A stretch of DNA of 44,319 nucleotides from an uncultured Lachnospiraceae bacterium (GTDB lineage Bacteria; Bacillota; Clostridia; Lachnospirales; Lachnospiraceae). A model generated the notes under the pieces. The model made no database searches and had not been told where the DNA came from. It saw nothing but the letters and a program-made list of their open reading frames with translations. The position numbers and the translations under genes were made by a program. Location of the stretch: the NCBI GenBank assembly GCA_900553355.1, contig USDK01000020.1:1-44319 (forward strand), written 5' to 3'. Below are positions 15,629 through 23,319 of the stretch, piece by piece; position 1 is the stretch's first letter, and each line of letters opens with the position of its first letter.

Positions 15629-18016
15629 TTATTGATTAAGTATCGTATGTTCCTCGGCATATTTTTTAATATTTGAAGCATTGGCAAGCTTTTCTACATG
15701 GTCTTCTTTTGCTACTACCAGGGTAGGCGCCTGCATCACTCCATACTTCCTTACCAGTTCTTTATTTTCCTGCGCATCCACCACCTCATACTGTATATGA
15801 GCTTCTTCCAGCGCTCGTTTTGCGACCGCACAGTTCGGACAGGTTTTCGTTGTAAAGAGCATCGTTCTATTCCCTTCTTCGCCCGCCTGCATCTGCATTT
15901 CCTCTCCTTCAGACTCAGCAGATTTTTCCTGCCCATGGAAAACGGAATGTGTCAGATCATATACTTTTCTGTCCTTGAATTCCTGGGCCTTTCCATCATT
16001 CCAGTTCTGAACCGGCCGGTAATAGCCGGTGATCCTGCTGTATACCTCTGTGGTCTCTCCACATTCCGGACATACATACTGCTCACCATTGATATAGCCG
16101 TGGTTTTTGCAGATGGAGTAAGTCGGTGACATCGTATAATAAGGAAGCTTGTAATTTTCTGCAATCTTACGTACCAGAGCCGCAGCCGACTGCCAGCTTG
16201 GGAGTTTTTCTCCCAGGAATGCATGAAATACTGTACCGGAGGTGTAAAGTGTCTGTAGTTCATCCTGGATATCCAGAGCCTCAAAAATGTCTTCCGTATA
16301 TCCAACCGGAAGGTGGGTGCTGTTGGTGTAGTATGGCGTGCCATCCCCTTCTGCCGCTGTGATAATGTCCGGGAACTGCTCTCTGTCATGCTTTGCAAAG
16401 CGGTAGGCAGTGGACTCGGCCGGGGTTGCTTCCAGATTATACAGATCGCCGTATTCTTCCTGATAAGAAGACAGACGTTCCCGCATATGATTCAGCACCT
16501 TCTTGGAAAACTCCTGAGTTTCTTTATGCGTCATATCCTTGCGGATCCATTTTGCATTCAGGCCTGCCTCATTCATTCCTACCAGACCGATGGTGGAAAA
16601 ATGATTTTCAAATGTTCCCAGATAACGCCTTGTATATGGATAAAGCCCTTCATCAAGCAGCTTTGTGATAACCGTTCTCTTTACATGCAGGGAACGTGCG
16701 GAAAGATCCATCAGGCGATCCAGTCTGGCAAAGAATTCATCTTCATTCTCGGACTGGTAGGCAATCCTTGGCATGTTGATTGTCACAACTCCCACAGATC
16801 CTGTACTCTCGCCGCTTCCGAAGAATCCGCCCGACTTTTTGCGCAGCTCCCGCAAATCCAGCCGCAGGCGGCAGCACATACTTCTGACATCACTTGGCTG
16901 CATATCGCTGTTGATGTAGTTGGAAAAATATGGCGTCCCGTATTTTGCCGTCATCTCAAAAAGGAGCCGGTTGTTTTCCGTATCAGACCAGTCAAAATCC
17001 TTTGTGATGGAATAGGTCGGGATCGGATACTGGAATCCGCGCCCGTGGGCGTCTCCCTCGATCATAATCTCAATAAATGCCTTGTTGACCATATCCATTT
17101 CTTTTTTACAGTCACCATATGTAAAATCCATTTCTTTTCCACCCACAATGGCCGGAAGATTTGCCAGGTCATCGGGAACGGTCCAGTCCAGGGTGATATT
17201 GGAAAACGGCGCCTGGGTTCCCCATCTGGACGGTGTGTTGACGCCGTAGATAAAGGATTCAATACATTTCTTTACTTCTGGATAAGTCAGGCCGTCTGTT
17301 TTTACGAAGGGGGCAAGATAAGTATCAAAGGAGGAAAAGGCCTGCGCTCCTGCCCATTCATTCTGCATGATGCCAAGGAAGTTAACCATCTGGTTACAGA
17401 GTACGCTTAAATGCCTGGCCGGAGACGAGGATATTTTCCCGGGAATTCCTCCCAGTCCTTCCTGGATCAGCTGTTTTAATGACCACCCTGCACAGTAACC
17501 TGTCAGCATGGACAGATCATGAATATGGATATCTGCGTTCCGATGGGCCTGTCCGATCTCTTCATCATAAATCTCTGACAGCCAGTAATTGGCTGTGATT
17601 GCACCGGAATTGCTCAGGATCAGTCCTCCTACGGAATATGTTACCGTGGAATTTTCCTTCACACGCCAGTCTCTTACTTTCACGTAGCTGTCCACAATCT
17701 CTTTATAATCCAGCATGGTAGACTTCAGATTCCGGATCTTCTCTCTCTGCTTTCTGTACAGAATATATCCCTTGGCCACGTCCGCATATCCGGCCTTGAT
17801 CAGTATATTCTCTACGCTGTCCTGAATATCCTCTACCTGAATCAGCCCGTCTTTGATCTTCGGTTCAAAATCCGCCGTCACTTTTAATGCCAGAAGATCA
17901 ATGATGTCCTGGTTGTAATCCTTCTCCTGTGCGTGAAATGCCTTTTCGATCGCCACGCATATCTTGGATAAATCAAACTTTGCAATCTGTCCGTCCCGCT
18001 TCATTACCTGATACAT
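15629..18016 (-). CDS. nrdD: anaerobic (class III) ribonucleoside-triphosphate reductase with fused C-terminal glutaredoxin-like domain
   Basis: A 795-residue glycyl-radical enzyme making dNTPs without oxygen. Order: ATP-cone (1-90), the catalytic barrel with C175 (LTGYCAGW) and C381/C382 (RSMCCRLRLDL), zinc-type CPEC (649-652), and glycyl-radical segment RITGYYRP with Gly664. After an acidic linker (690-718) comes a thioredoxin/glutaredoxin-like domain, 719-795, starting MLFTTKTCPNC (redox CPNC 726-729) and with the cis-Pro APT motif. Most NrdD proteins are 700-730 residues and lack this tail. Class III enzymes use formate or thioredoxin-type reductants; the built-in CPNC domain points to the second. 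Promoter and two NrdR boxes lie upstream (18049-18132). nrdG is the next gene upstream on the same strand. Confidence 0.97.
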   Translation of the reverse strand: MYQVMKRDGQIAKFDLSKICVAIEKAFHAQEKDYNQDIIDLLALKVTADFEPKIKDGLIQVEDIQDSVENILIKAGYADVAKGYILYRKQREKIRNLKSTMLDYKEIVDSYVKVRDWRVKENSTVTYSVGGLILSNSGAITANYWLSEIYDEEIGQAHRNADIHIHDLSMLTGYCAGWSLKQLIQEGLGGIPGKISSSPARHLSVLCNQMVNFLGIMQNEWAGAQAFSSFDTYLAPFVKTDGLTYPEVKKCIESFIYGVNTPSRWGTQAPFSNITLDWTVPDDLANLPAIVGGKEMDFTYGDCKKEMDMVNKAFIEIMIEGDAHGRGFQYPIPTYSITKDFDWSDTENNRLLFEMTAKYGTPYFSNYINSDMQPSDVRSMCCRLRLDLRELRKKSGGFFGSGESTGSVGVVTINMPRIAYQSENEDEFFARLDRLMDLSARSLHVKRTVITKLLDEGLYPYTRRYLGTFENHFSTIGLVGMNEAGLNAKWIRKDMTHKETQEFSKKVLNHMRERLSSYQEEYGDLYNLEATPAESTAYRFAKHDREQFPDIITAAEGDGTPYYTNSTHLPVGYTEDIFEALDIQDELQTLYTSGTVFHAFLGEKLPSWQSAAALVRKIAENYKLPYYTMSPTYSICKNHGYINGEQYVCPECGETTEVYSRITGYYRPVQNWNDGKAQEFKDRKVYDLTHSVFHGQEKSAESEGEEMQMQAGEEGNRTMLFTTKTCPNCAVAKRALEEAHIQYEVVDAQENKELVRKYGVMQAPTLVVAKEDHVEKLANASNIKKYAEEHTILNQ

Positions 18017-18048
18017 ATGATAACCCCCGTTTCTGTCTTAGTTTCTTT

Positions 18049-18078
18049 ATCATATCACCATATCTATTGATTCGTCAA
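18049..18078 (-). promoter_or_regulatory. nrdD promoter
   Basis: Minus strand TTGACG (18078-18073) and TATGAT (18054-18049) with 18-base spacing, 33 bases upstream of the nrdD start and immediately downstream of two NrdR boxes. Confidence 0.75.
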
Positions 18079-18084
18079 CAAAAA

Positions 18085-18100
18085 TAACAATATATTGTGT
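18085..18100 (-). promoter_or_regulatory. NrdR box 1
   Basis: TAACAATATATTGTGT fits the NrdR consensus acaCwAtATaTwGtgt in the core CAATATATTG. It lies 7 bases upstream of the nrdD -35. NrdR represses ribonucleotide reductase genes when dATP is high. Confidence 0.85.
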
Positions 18101-18116
18101 TTTGTTTTATGCTCAC

Positions 18117-18132
18117 TCACAATATATTGTTA
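18117..18132 (-). promoter_or_regulatory. NrdR box 2
   Basis: TCACAATATATTGTTA, same core CAATATATTG as box 1. The two boxes are offset by exactly 32 bases (three helical turns), the spacing known for tandem NrdR boxes. Confidence 0.85.
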
Positions 18133-18149
18133 CTATTTTCTCATACTAT

Positions 18150-18842
18150 TTATATTCCCCTCAGTTCCGCAGACGGCACATATTTTCTTACCACGTCCAG
18201 GGCCTGATGCATGATATTTTCATTATAGGCATGAAGTCCCGGCCGGATTAGTTCCCCGGAATCTTCAAACTGCTGCAGATAATAGCGCCTTGCTCCCCAG
18301 ATCCAATTTCCGATCTCCTCAAAATCTGATCTCTGATGGAACTCCTGCACCACTGTTGTCCGGAATTCATATTCCACCGGACCGCTTAGCAGATACCGGA
18401 CACTGCGCTCTACTTTTTCGGTATCATACCCCTCAATCCCGATCGTCCTTCCATAATTTTTCCGGGAATTTTTGATATCCATGGCAACGTAATCCACCAG
18501 CCCTTCTTTCACAATCTTCTCAAGCTTATCCGGAAAACTGCCGTTGGTATCCAGTTTCACCGCATACCCCATCTCTTTTAGCCTTTCCAGAAAGATCTCA
18601 ATCCCATGCTGGATCAAAGGCTCTCCCCCCGACACACAGACTCCATCCAGGATACCTTTCCGCTTCTCAAGAAACAAATAAATTTCTTTTAAGGATATTT
18701 CCGGATTTCTGTGCGTATCAATGACCAGCGGCGCATTGTGGCAAAACGGACACCGGAAATTACACCCGGCTGTAAACACAGTACAGGCAACCTTCCCCGG
18801 ATAATCCAAAAGCGTAAGCTTCTGCAGCCCCTGAACGATCAT
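18150..18842 (-). CDS. nrdG: anaerobic ribonucleoside-triphosphate reductase activating protein (radical SAM)
   Basis: About 230 residues. A radical-SAM activase that installs the glycyl radical on NrdD. The cluster motif CNFRCPFC (CxxxCxxC) follows KLTLLDYPGKVACTVFTAG; VSGGEPL and KLDTNGSFP are the SAM-binding motifs. Length and the TLLDYPG start fit the NrdG2/TIGR02495 group. The ATG at 18842 has AAAGGAGGAGAGAGT in front. A 22-residue upstream in-frame extension would be translated through the palindrome at 18862-18897 and is rejected. It precedes nrdD by 133 bases that hold nrdD's own promoter and NrdR boxes. Confidence 0.95.
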   Translation of the reverse strand: MIVQGLQKLTLLDYPGKVACTVFTAGCNFRCPFCHNAPLVIDTHRNPEISLKEIYLFLEKRKGILDGVCVSGGEPLIQHGIEIFLERLKEMGYAVKLDTNGSFPDKLEKIVKEGLVDYVAMDIKNSRKNYGRTIGIEGYDTEKVERSVRYLLSGPVEYEFRTTVVQEFHQRSDFEEIGNWIWGARRYYLQQFEDSGELIRPGLHAYNENIMHQALDVVRKYVPSAELRGI

Positions 18843-18861
18843 ACTCTCTCCTCCTTTTGTA

Positions 18862-18897
18862 TGGGGACGGGGGATTTTCAGAAATCCCCCGTCCCCA
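18862..18897. repeat. REP-like palindrome copy 2 (subfamily A, GGGGACGGGGGATTTTC type)
   Basis: Perfect 16-base arms TGGGGACGGGGGATTT / AAATCCCCCGTCCCCA around loop TCAG, between the nrdG start and the TetR stop. Confidence 0.92.
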
Positions 18898-18913
18898 ATG
18901 AAATTCATTTCAT

Positions 18914-19501
18914 TTACTTTTTAAAATGCTCCAGCATAATCGGCATACATTTTCTACTATACTCTCCCAGAGAATAACTTCCTCTGTTTAGACACCAGTC
19001 TGAAACCAGTGCACGTTCACACATAGAATAGTAATTGGAAATCTCACTCACCGTCATATCCGTCCGTATCTCACCGCGTTTCTGCCCCTCCTCAATGACC
19101 CTGGTCAGCAGTTTGTAATATTTCCGGTTCTGATCCAGAAGATTTCTCTCCCCCTGAGAAACCAGCTGTGTCGAATACAACGATGCCAGCAGATCAATAC
19201 TGATCTTCTCCTCCATCATCGTATGTGTTTTATAATTCATATACAATAATTTCTCAAAACTATCCATATCCGGATCCATCGCAACATCAAGCTCTTCATA
19301 ATAATCATCCAGAATCACCGATAACGTATTTAACAATTCATCCTTAGTATTAAAATAATAATAAAAAGATCCCTTCGACGTCCCCGACAACTCAATAATA
19401 TCATCCACCGTCGTCCCATTATATCCCCTCTCATGAAACAACTGCCACGCCGCCGAAACAATTCTACTTTTTACTCCCCGATTTTCCACACTTTTTCCCA
19501 T
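18914..19501 (-). CDS. TetR/AcrR-family transcriptional regulator
   Basis: A 195-residue regulator. N-terminal helix-turn-helix RIVSAAWQLFHERGYNGTTVDDIIELSGTSKGSFYYYFNTKDEL (residues 13-56) is classical TetR; residues 60-195 form the all-helical ligand domain, for which I see no informative similarity. ATG at 19501 follows AATAAGGAGGAAAA. It stands between nrdG and the acylphosphatase gene, flanked on both sides by REP-like palindromes, so its transcription unit is uncertain. No transporter lies next to it to suggest a target. Confidence 0.92.
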   Translation of the reverse strand: MGKSVENRGVKSRIVSAAWQLFHERGYNGTTVDDIIELSGTSKGSFYYYFNTKDELLNTLSVILDDYYEELDVAMDPDMDSFEKLLYMNYKTHTMMEEKISIDLLASLYSTQLVSQGERNLLDQNRKYYKLLTRVIEEGQKRGEIRTDMTVSEISNYYSMCERALVSDWCLNRGSYSLGEYSRKCMPIMLEHFKK

Positions 19502-19515
19502 TTTTCCTCCTTATT

Positions 19516-19557
19516 CATTGGGGACGGGGGATTTTCAGAAATGCCCCGTCCCCAATG
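19516..19557. repeat. REP-like palindrome copy 3 (subfamily A)
   Basis: 19-base arms (19516-19534 and 19539-19557) with a single G-G mismatch (19530 against 19543), loop TCAG, ends CATTGGGGACG / CGTCCCCAATG. Lies between the TetR start and the acylphosphatase stop. Confidence 0.92.
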
Positions 19558-19590
19558 ATTTTTTATCCACATTTTCCACATCTATCCACA

Positions 19591-19860
19591 TTACTTTACA
19601 TAAAAACCTTTTTCATTTTCCACAGGAATATCCTGGGTATCTATCCAATCAATGCTGATGAAACTATTATGATTCAACCCTTCCATCAACTTATAAATCA
19701 ATGCCTCTCTTCCCTGTACCTCCAGCAGCACTGTTCCATCATATTCATTTTCCACCCAGCCTGTCAGTCCTAATGAATGAGCCAGATGCTTTGCTGTATA
19801 ACGAAACCCTACTCCCTGAACACGTCCGTGGAAAATCATTCTTTTCCTAACTTCTCCCAT
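19591..19860 (-). CDS. acyP: acylphosphatase
   Basis: An 89-residue enzyme hydrolysing the acyl-phosphate bond of small carboxyl-phosphates. The motif FHGRVQGVGFRYTAKHLA carries the catalytic Arg, and GLTGWVENEYDGTV carries the catalytic Asn. I choose the ATG at 19860 (MGEVRKRM) because it gives the normal family length and follows AAAGGAACAAGAGAA; the longer reading from 19899 lacks a ribosome site. It lies between two REP-like palindromes. Confidence 0.93.
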   Translation of the reverse strand: MGEVRKRMIFHGRVQGVGFRYTAKHLAHSLGLTGWVENEYDGTVLLEVQGREALIYKLMEGLNHNSFISIDWIDTQDIPVENEKGFYVK

Positions 19861-19938
19861 TTCTCTTGTTCCTTTTACTTTTTTCCACATTTTTATCACA
19901 TCTATTTTTTATTGTATATGAAAATGAGGATAAATGCA

Positions 19939-19979
19939 AATGGGGGACGGGGGATTTTCAAAAATCCCCCGTCCCCATT
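19939..19979. repeat. REP-like palindrome copy 4 (subfamily A)
   Basis: Arms 19939-19958 and 19961-19979 with one bulged G, core GGGGACGGGGGATTTT. Its right end touches the stop codon of the P-type ATPase gene, so the element abuts the coding sequence exactly. Confidence 0.92.
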
Positions 19980-22051
19980 CAAAGAAGGTTCTCCATACTT
20001 TTTAAACTTATCAACAATGTGGAGGAATTGTGGAAAAGTGCGGATGTTGTCGGCTGAAGTATTCCGGCTACACCGAGAAGCAGCAGGCCGGAATTGAACC
20101 CGACAATCTGATGATAATTTTTCTTTATACGGATCATCAGCATATCGCTTAGTTTTTTCAGTATGACGATCTGGTCCAGATCATCCGAGCTGATTGTAAT
20201 ATCCGCAATCTCCCTTGCGATCTCTGCGCCGTCGCTGATTGCAATCCCCACATCCGCGGCAGACAAGGCCGGCGAATCGTTTATCCCATCGCCGATCATA
20301 ATCACTTTACGCCCGGCCGCCTTTTCTTTCTCTACAAAACCAGCCTTATCTTCCGGAAGGACTTCGGAATAATACTCGTCCACTCCGACTCTTCTTGCAA
20401 TAGATCTGGCAGTCCGTTCGCTGTCTCCAGTCATCATTACGATTTTTGAAATTCCGCACTCCTTCAACTGCCCGATTACCTGCGATGCCTCTTCCCTCAG
20501 CGGATCTTCAATGCAGATGACTGCGGCAAGCTTATTTTCAATCGCCAGATACAGATGGGAATACTCTTCCGGAAGGCTGTCAAACAATTCCTGTCTGCCT
20601 TCTGGAACCGTGCATTTTTCATCTTCGAACACAAAATGATAGCTTCCGATCACTGCCCGTTTCCCATCAATCGTAGTAGAAATACCATGGGCTACCATAT
20701 ATTCTACTTTCGAATGCATTTCATCGTGGTCAAGATTTCTCTTCTTTGCCGCATCCACAACTGCCTTTGCCATGGAATGCGGAAAATGTTCCTCCATACA
20801 TGCAGCAAGACGCAGCAGTTCATCCGGCTCTTCATCGTTAAACACAATCATTTTTGCCATGGTTGGCCTGGCTTTTGTCAGCGTTCCTGTCTTGTCAAAG
20901 ACAATCGTATCTGCTTCTGCCACTGCCTCCAGATATTTTCCGCCTTTTACGGTAATGTGGTATCTGCCTGCCTCCCGGATCGCAGACAGCACAGAAATAG
21001 GCATGGCAAGCTTCAGTGCACAGGAAAAATCTACCATCAGCACAGATAATGCTTTCGTGACATTTCTTGTCAATAAATAAGTAAGTACCGTCCCTGCCAG
21101 CGTATACGGCACCAGTCTGTCTGCCAGATGTTCCGCCTTCCCTTCCAGAGACGATTTCAATTTTTCCGATTCTTCGATCATCGTCACAATCTTTTCAAAA
21201 CGGCTGGAGCCGCCCACCTCTTTTACCCGGACTGTCAGCTCACCCTCTTCCAGAACCGTGCCTGCATACACAGAATTGTGGATGGCTCTTCTGACCGGAA
21301 CCGATTCTCCTGTTAAAGATGCCTGATTTACCATCGCCTCTCCAAAGGTCACAATACCATCGAATGGAATAACATTTCCCATATGTACCACAATTTCATC
21401 TCCGACTTTAATGTCCGATGCAGAAACCCGTATTTCCTGGCCATCTTTTAAAAGCCATACCTTACTTACATTTAAAGACATCGTCCTTGCAAGATCATCC
21501 ACAGACTTTTTATGTGTCCATTCTTCCAGAAGTTCACCAATTCCCAGAAGGAACATGATGGAGCCAGCCGTCTCAAAATCTTTTCTCAGGACAGACACCC
21601 CGATCGCCGCCGCATCCAGCACCGGAACTTCTATCTTTCCCTGGCCCAGTACCTGAATACCTTTATACAGATATTTCAAAGACCGCACGGCAATATATCC
21701 ATACCGGACCGAGCAGGGCAGAAATAGCTTCCCTGCATAGCGACACACCGTTTTCATCACTAAATTTTCCTGAAATCTGGCATTTAACTCTCTCCCAGAC
21801 GTCTCCAGATACCCTTTGGGCAGTTTTACATTTTCATATCGAAACCTTCGCAGCGCCCCTATCAGTTCCTCCCGGCTTCCCTCATACCGGATCAGCGCAT
21901 CCGCAGTCCTTTCGTAGACCTTTGCAAATGTCACCCCGGAAATATTCTGCAGATAATACAGCAGTGTATCTGCCTGGGCATAGGACATCGTCTTCTGCAC
22001 CAGATGAATACGGAGTCTCCCCTCTATTTCATGCTTGATACAAAACTTCAT
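19979..22051 (-). CDS. heavy-metal P1B-type ATPase, FezB (ferrosome P1B-6)-like
   Basis: A 690-residue metal pump. TGES 247-250, phosphorylated Asp386 in DKTGT, and GDGINDSPAL at 587 are intact. The transmembrane metal motif is SCALK (343-347) rather than CPC/CPH/SPC, and the normally invariant HP of the nucleotide domain reads PHSMAKA (424-430). The N-terminus (1-80, KHEIEGRLRIHL...) resembles an HMA-type fold but has no CxxC metal motif. These oddities fit the poorly known P1B-6 group, which includes FezB that loads iron into ferrosomes in C. difficile; this match is from recalled family knowledge, not a search. It starts 2 bases after the DUF6110-like gene and ends the Feo cluster, which supports an iron role. 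Confidence 0.85.
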   Translation of the reverse strand: MKFCIKHEIEGRLRIHLVQKTMSYAQADTLLYYLQNISGVTFAKVYERTADALIRYEGSREELIGALRRFRYENVKLPKGYLETSGRELNARFQENLVMKTVCRYAGKLFLPCSVRYGYIAVRSLKYLYKGIQVLGQGKIEVPVLDAAAIGVSVLRKDFETAGSIMFLLGIGELLEEWTHKKSVDDLARTMSLNVSKVWLLKDGQEIRVSASDIKVGDEIVVHMGNVIPFDGIVTFGEAMVNQASLTGESVPVRRAIHNSVYAGTVLEEGELTVRVKEVGGSSRFEKIVTMIEESEKLKSSLEGKAEHLADRLVPYTLAGTVLTYLLTRNVTKALSVLMVDFSCALKLAMPISVLSAIREAGRYHITVKGGKYLEAVAEADTIVFDKTGTLTKARPTMAKMIVFNDEEPDELLRLAACMEEHFPHSMAKAVVDAAKKRNLDHDEMHSKVEYMVAHGISTTIDGKRAVIGSYHFVFEDEKCTVPEGRQELFDSLPEEYSHLYLAIENKLAAVICIEDPLREEASQVIGQLKECGISKIVMMTGDSERTARSIARRVGVDEYYSEVLPEDKAGFVEKEKAAGRKVIMIGDGINDSPALSAADVGIAISDGAEIAREIADITISSDDLDQIVILKKLSDMLMIRIKKNYHQIVGFNSGLLLLGVAGILQPTTSALFHNSSTLLISLKSMENLL

Positions 22052-22053
22052 TA

Positions 22054-22344
22054 TTATTCCGTCACTGCCTCTTCTGTCTCTTTTGTCTTTTCTGCCTCTT
22101 CCGCTTCACGCGCCTCATTGATGCTCATTGCCTCTGCATAAATATCCTCAGCATTTTCCTGGATCGTTGTAGCCGTCTTCATCACACATTCTTTCGCACG
22201 AAGAACTGCTGCCGTTCCATGTGTATAGACTTTCTTGGCATCCTTACTGGATAAAACCTTCACACCGGCTGTTCCAAATGCAACACCTGCAGCGAAAATA
22301 CCAAATTTCTTCCATCCAATCTCCTTTAAACAATCAAAAAACAT
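22054..22344 (-). CDS. DUF6110-like small membrane protein (FezA-like candidate)
   Basis: A 96-residue protein with one N-terminal hydrophobic segment (KFGIFAAGVAFGTAGVKVL, about 13-31), a short linker with KKVYTHGTAAVLRAKECVMK, a helical middle, and a Glu/Ala-rich C-terminus likely to form a coil (AREAEEAEKTKETEEAV). I recognise it as the DUF6110 type that accompanies P1B ATPases in Clostridia. In ferrosome operons a small membrane protein (FezA) is encoded next to the ATPase FezB; position and form fit, but equivalence is inference. AAACAGGAGGTAAAAGAAT precedes the ATG at 22344. Nearly touching the ATPase gene, 17 bases after the 26-residue peptide. Confidence 0.85.
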   Translation of the reverse strand: MFFDCLKEIGWKKFGIFAAGVAFGTAGVKVLSSKDAKKVYTHGTAAVLRAKECVMKTATTIQENAEDIYAEAMSINEAREAEEAEKTKETEEAVTE

Positions 22345-22361
22345 ATTCTTTTACCTCCTGT

Positions 22362-22442
22362 TTATTTGTGTTTGTAGCCTGTGTAGAGCGTCATTATCAG
22401 ACACACCACCATCGCCCATGCCCAAAATCTGTGGTTTTTCAT
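22362..22442 (-). CDS. 26-residue single-span membrane peptide in the iron operon
   Basis: A micro-ORF too short for routine gene calling. It begins MKNHRFWAWAMVVCLIMTLY and ends TGYKHK: basic start, about 17 hydrophobic/aromatic residues, basic end, so a likely single transmembrane helix. A strong ribosome site (AAGGAGGTGGTTTGAGA) precedes the ATG at 22442. It sits 42 bases after the Fur-like gene and 17 bases before the DUF6110-like gene, in the same direction. A third small gene, fezX, occurs in the C. difficile ferrosome operon; whether this peptide corresponds to it I cannot tell. Confidence 0.75.
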   Translation of the reverse strand: MKNHRFWAWAMVVCLIMTLYTGYKHK

Positions 22443-22484
22443 TCTCAAACCACCTCCTTGTCTGCCACCTCATTTGACATTGAT

Positions 22485-22901
22485 TTACATGATAATCTCA
22501 CACGGCTGTACCTTTACGCTCCGTATCTGCTGCCCGTCAATATACCCACATGCCTTCAGCCCTGCGGATATCACGCCGATCCAGTTCTTGGCCGACAGCC
22601 GCCGTACTGTGTCGTCATCCAGTTCGATCAGGCAGGCCTCTTCTTTTTTGCAGTCGGAACTACAGGCAATCTTATACATGTTTTTTCTGCTGATCGCTCC
22701 GATTTCTTCCAGTTTATTGACCATCCGGTACACAGTAGCCGTTCCGATATTGGGGTCCAGCCTGGAAGCGCGGTAATAAATTTCCTTACAACACGAACAC
22801 TCTTCTTCCAGAATAATATCCAGAAGCATCAGGCGCTGTTTGGTGATTCTACACCCACTGTCCTTAAGTTTTTGAATGACCACTGCTTTTTGTCCGTCCA
22901 T
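22485..22901 (-). CDS. Fur-family regulator, His-free and Cys-rich variant
   Basis: A 138-residue Fur/PerR/Zur-fold protein. The winged helix is clear: CRITKQRLMLLDIILEE (17-33) and NIGTATVYRMVNKLEEIGAI (51-70). Canonical Fur proteins bind metals with conserved His (HHHxxC and others); here there is no His at all, and nine Cys occur (17, 35, 37, 38, 80, 84, 90, 118, 134), including CSCC where the usual His before the helix would be, and CSSDC near the HHH position. It therefore senses metal or redox in an unusual way, or not at all. ATG at 22901 follows AAGGAGGAGCCCGG; an upstream extension to 22973 is not needed. It lies between the HMA proteins and the ATPase group, so it probably controls this iron locus. 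Confidence 0.88.
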   Translation of the reverse strand: MDGQKAVVIQKLKDSGCRITKQRLMLLDIILEEECSCCKEIYYRASRLDPNIGTATVYRMVNKLEEIGAISRKNMYKIACSSDCKKEEACLIELDDDTVRRLSAKNWIGVISAGLKACGYIDGQQIRSVKVQPCEIIM

Positions 22902-22926
22902 CCGGGCTCCTCCTTGTTTTTGAATG

Positions 22927-23295
22927 TTAAGGCCGAATCGACACCACCTGAAATCCTGCCGCTTCCACGGCACCGATCAATTCAGCGTCATCTATCTCCC
23001 GTTCAAAAGAAACTACTGCTTTCTGTTCTTTCAGGTTTACCTTAGCCGAAGCCCCTTCGATTTTATTAAGTTCTCTGGTCACAGACTGCACACAGTGATC
23101 ACAGTGCATCCCCTGGATCCGAATCGTTTTCTTTCCAATTACAGGACCGTTTAATCTCTTTTTTCTGGGCTTCCTTGTCTTTACCGTACCAGATCCGCCG
23201 CAGCAGGATCCTTCCCCTTTAAAATGTTTGACCGAACTTTGAATCCCTACTGCCAGCAATACCATCAGAATTAAAATAATGACTACATTTACCAT
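22927..23295 (-). CDS. membrane-anchored HMA-domain protein (FeoB-associated type), copy 2
   Basis: A 122-residue protein: an N-terminal transmembrane helix (residues 2-20, VNVVIILILMVLLAVGIQS), a Cys/Gly cluster GSCCGGSG, a basic hinge KTRKPRKKRLNGPVIGKK, and a heavy-metal-associated domain (about 55-122) with GMHCDHC. Similar in layout and sequence to the preceding gene (LNGPVIGKKTIRI versus LSGPVIGRRTIKI), so they are paralogues. Probably binds a metal ion at the inner face of the membrane, next to FeoB. AAGGGACTGGAATAGT precedes the ATG. 24 bases after copy 1 and 25 before the Fur-like gene. Confidence 0.87.
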   Translation of the reverse strand: MVNVVIILILMVLLAVGIQSSVKHFKGEGSCCGGSGTVKTRKPRKKRLNGPVIGKKTIRIQGMHCDHCVQSVTRELNKIEGASAKVNLKEQKAVVSFEREIDDAELIGAVEAAGFQVVSIRP

Positions 23296-23319
23296 ACTAT
23301 TCCAGTCCCTTCATTCTGT

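Noticed and set aside
16313..17410. 365-residue open frame on the plus strand
   Set aside because: Antisense to nrdD, which has intact motifs throughout; no ribosome site or homology features.
18843..18908. N-terminal extension of NrdG (22 residues)
   Set aside because: It is translated from the REP-like palindrome, while a strong ribosome site stands directly before the internal ATG at 18842.
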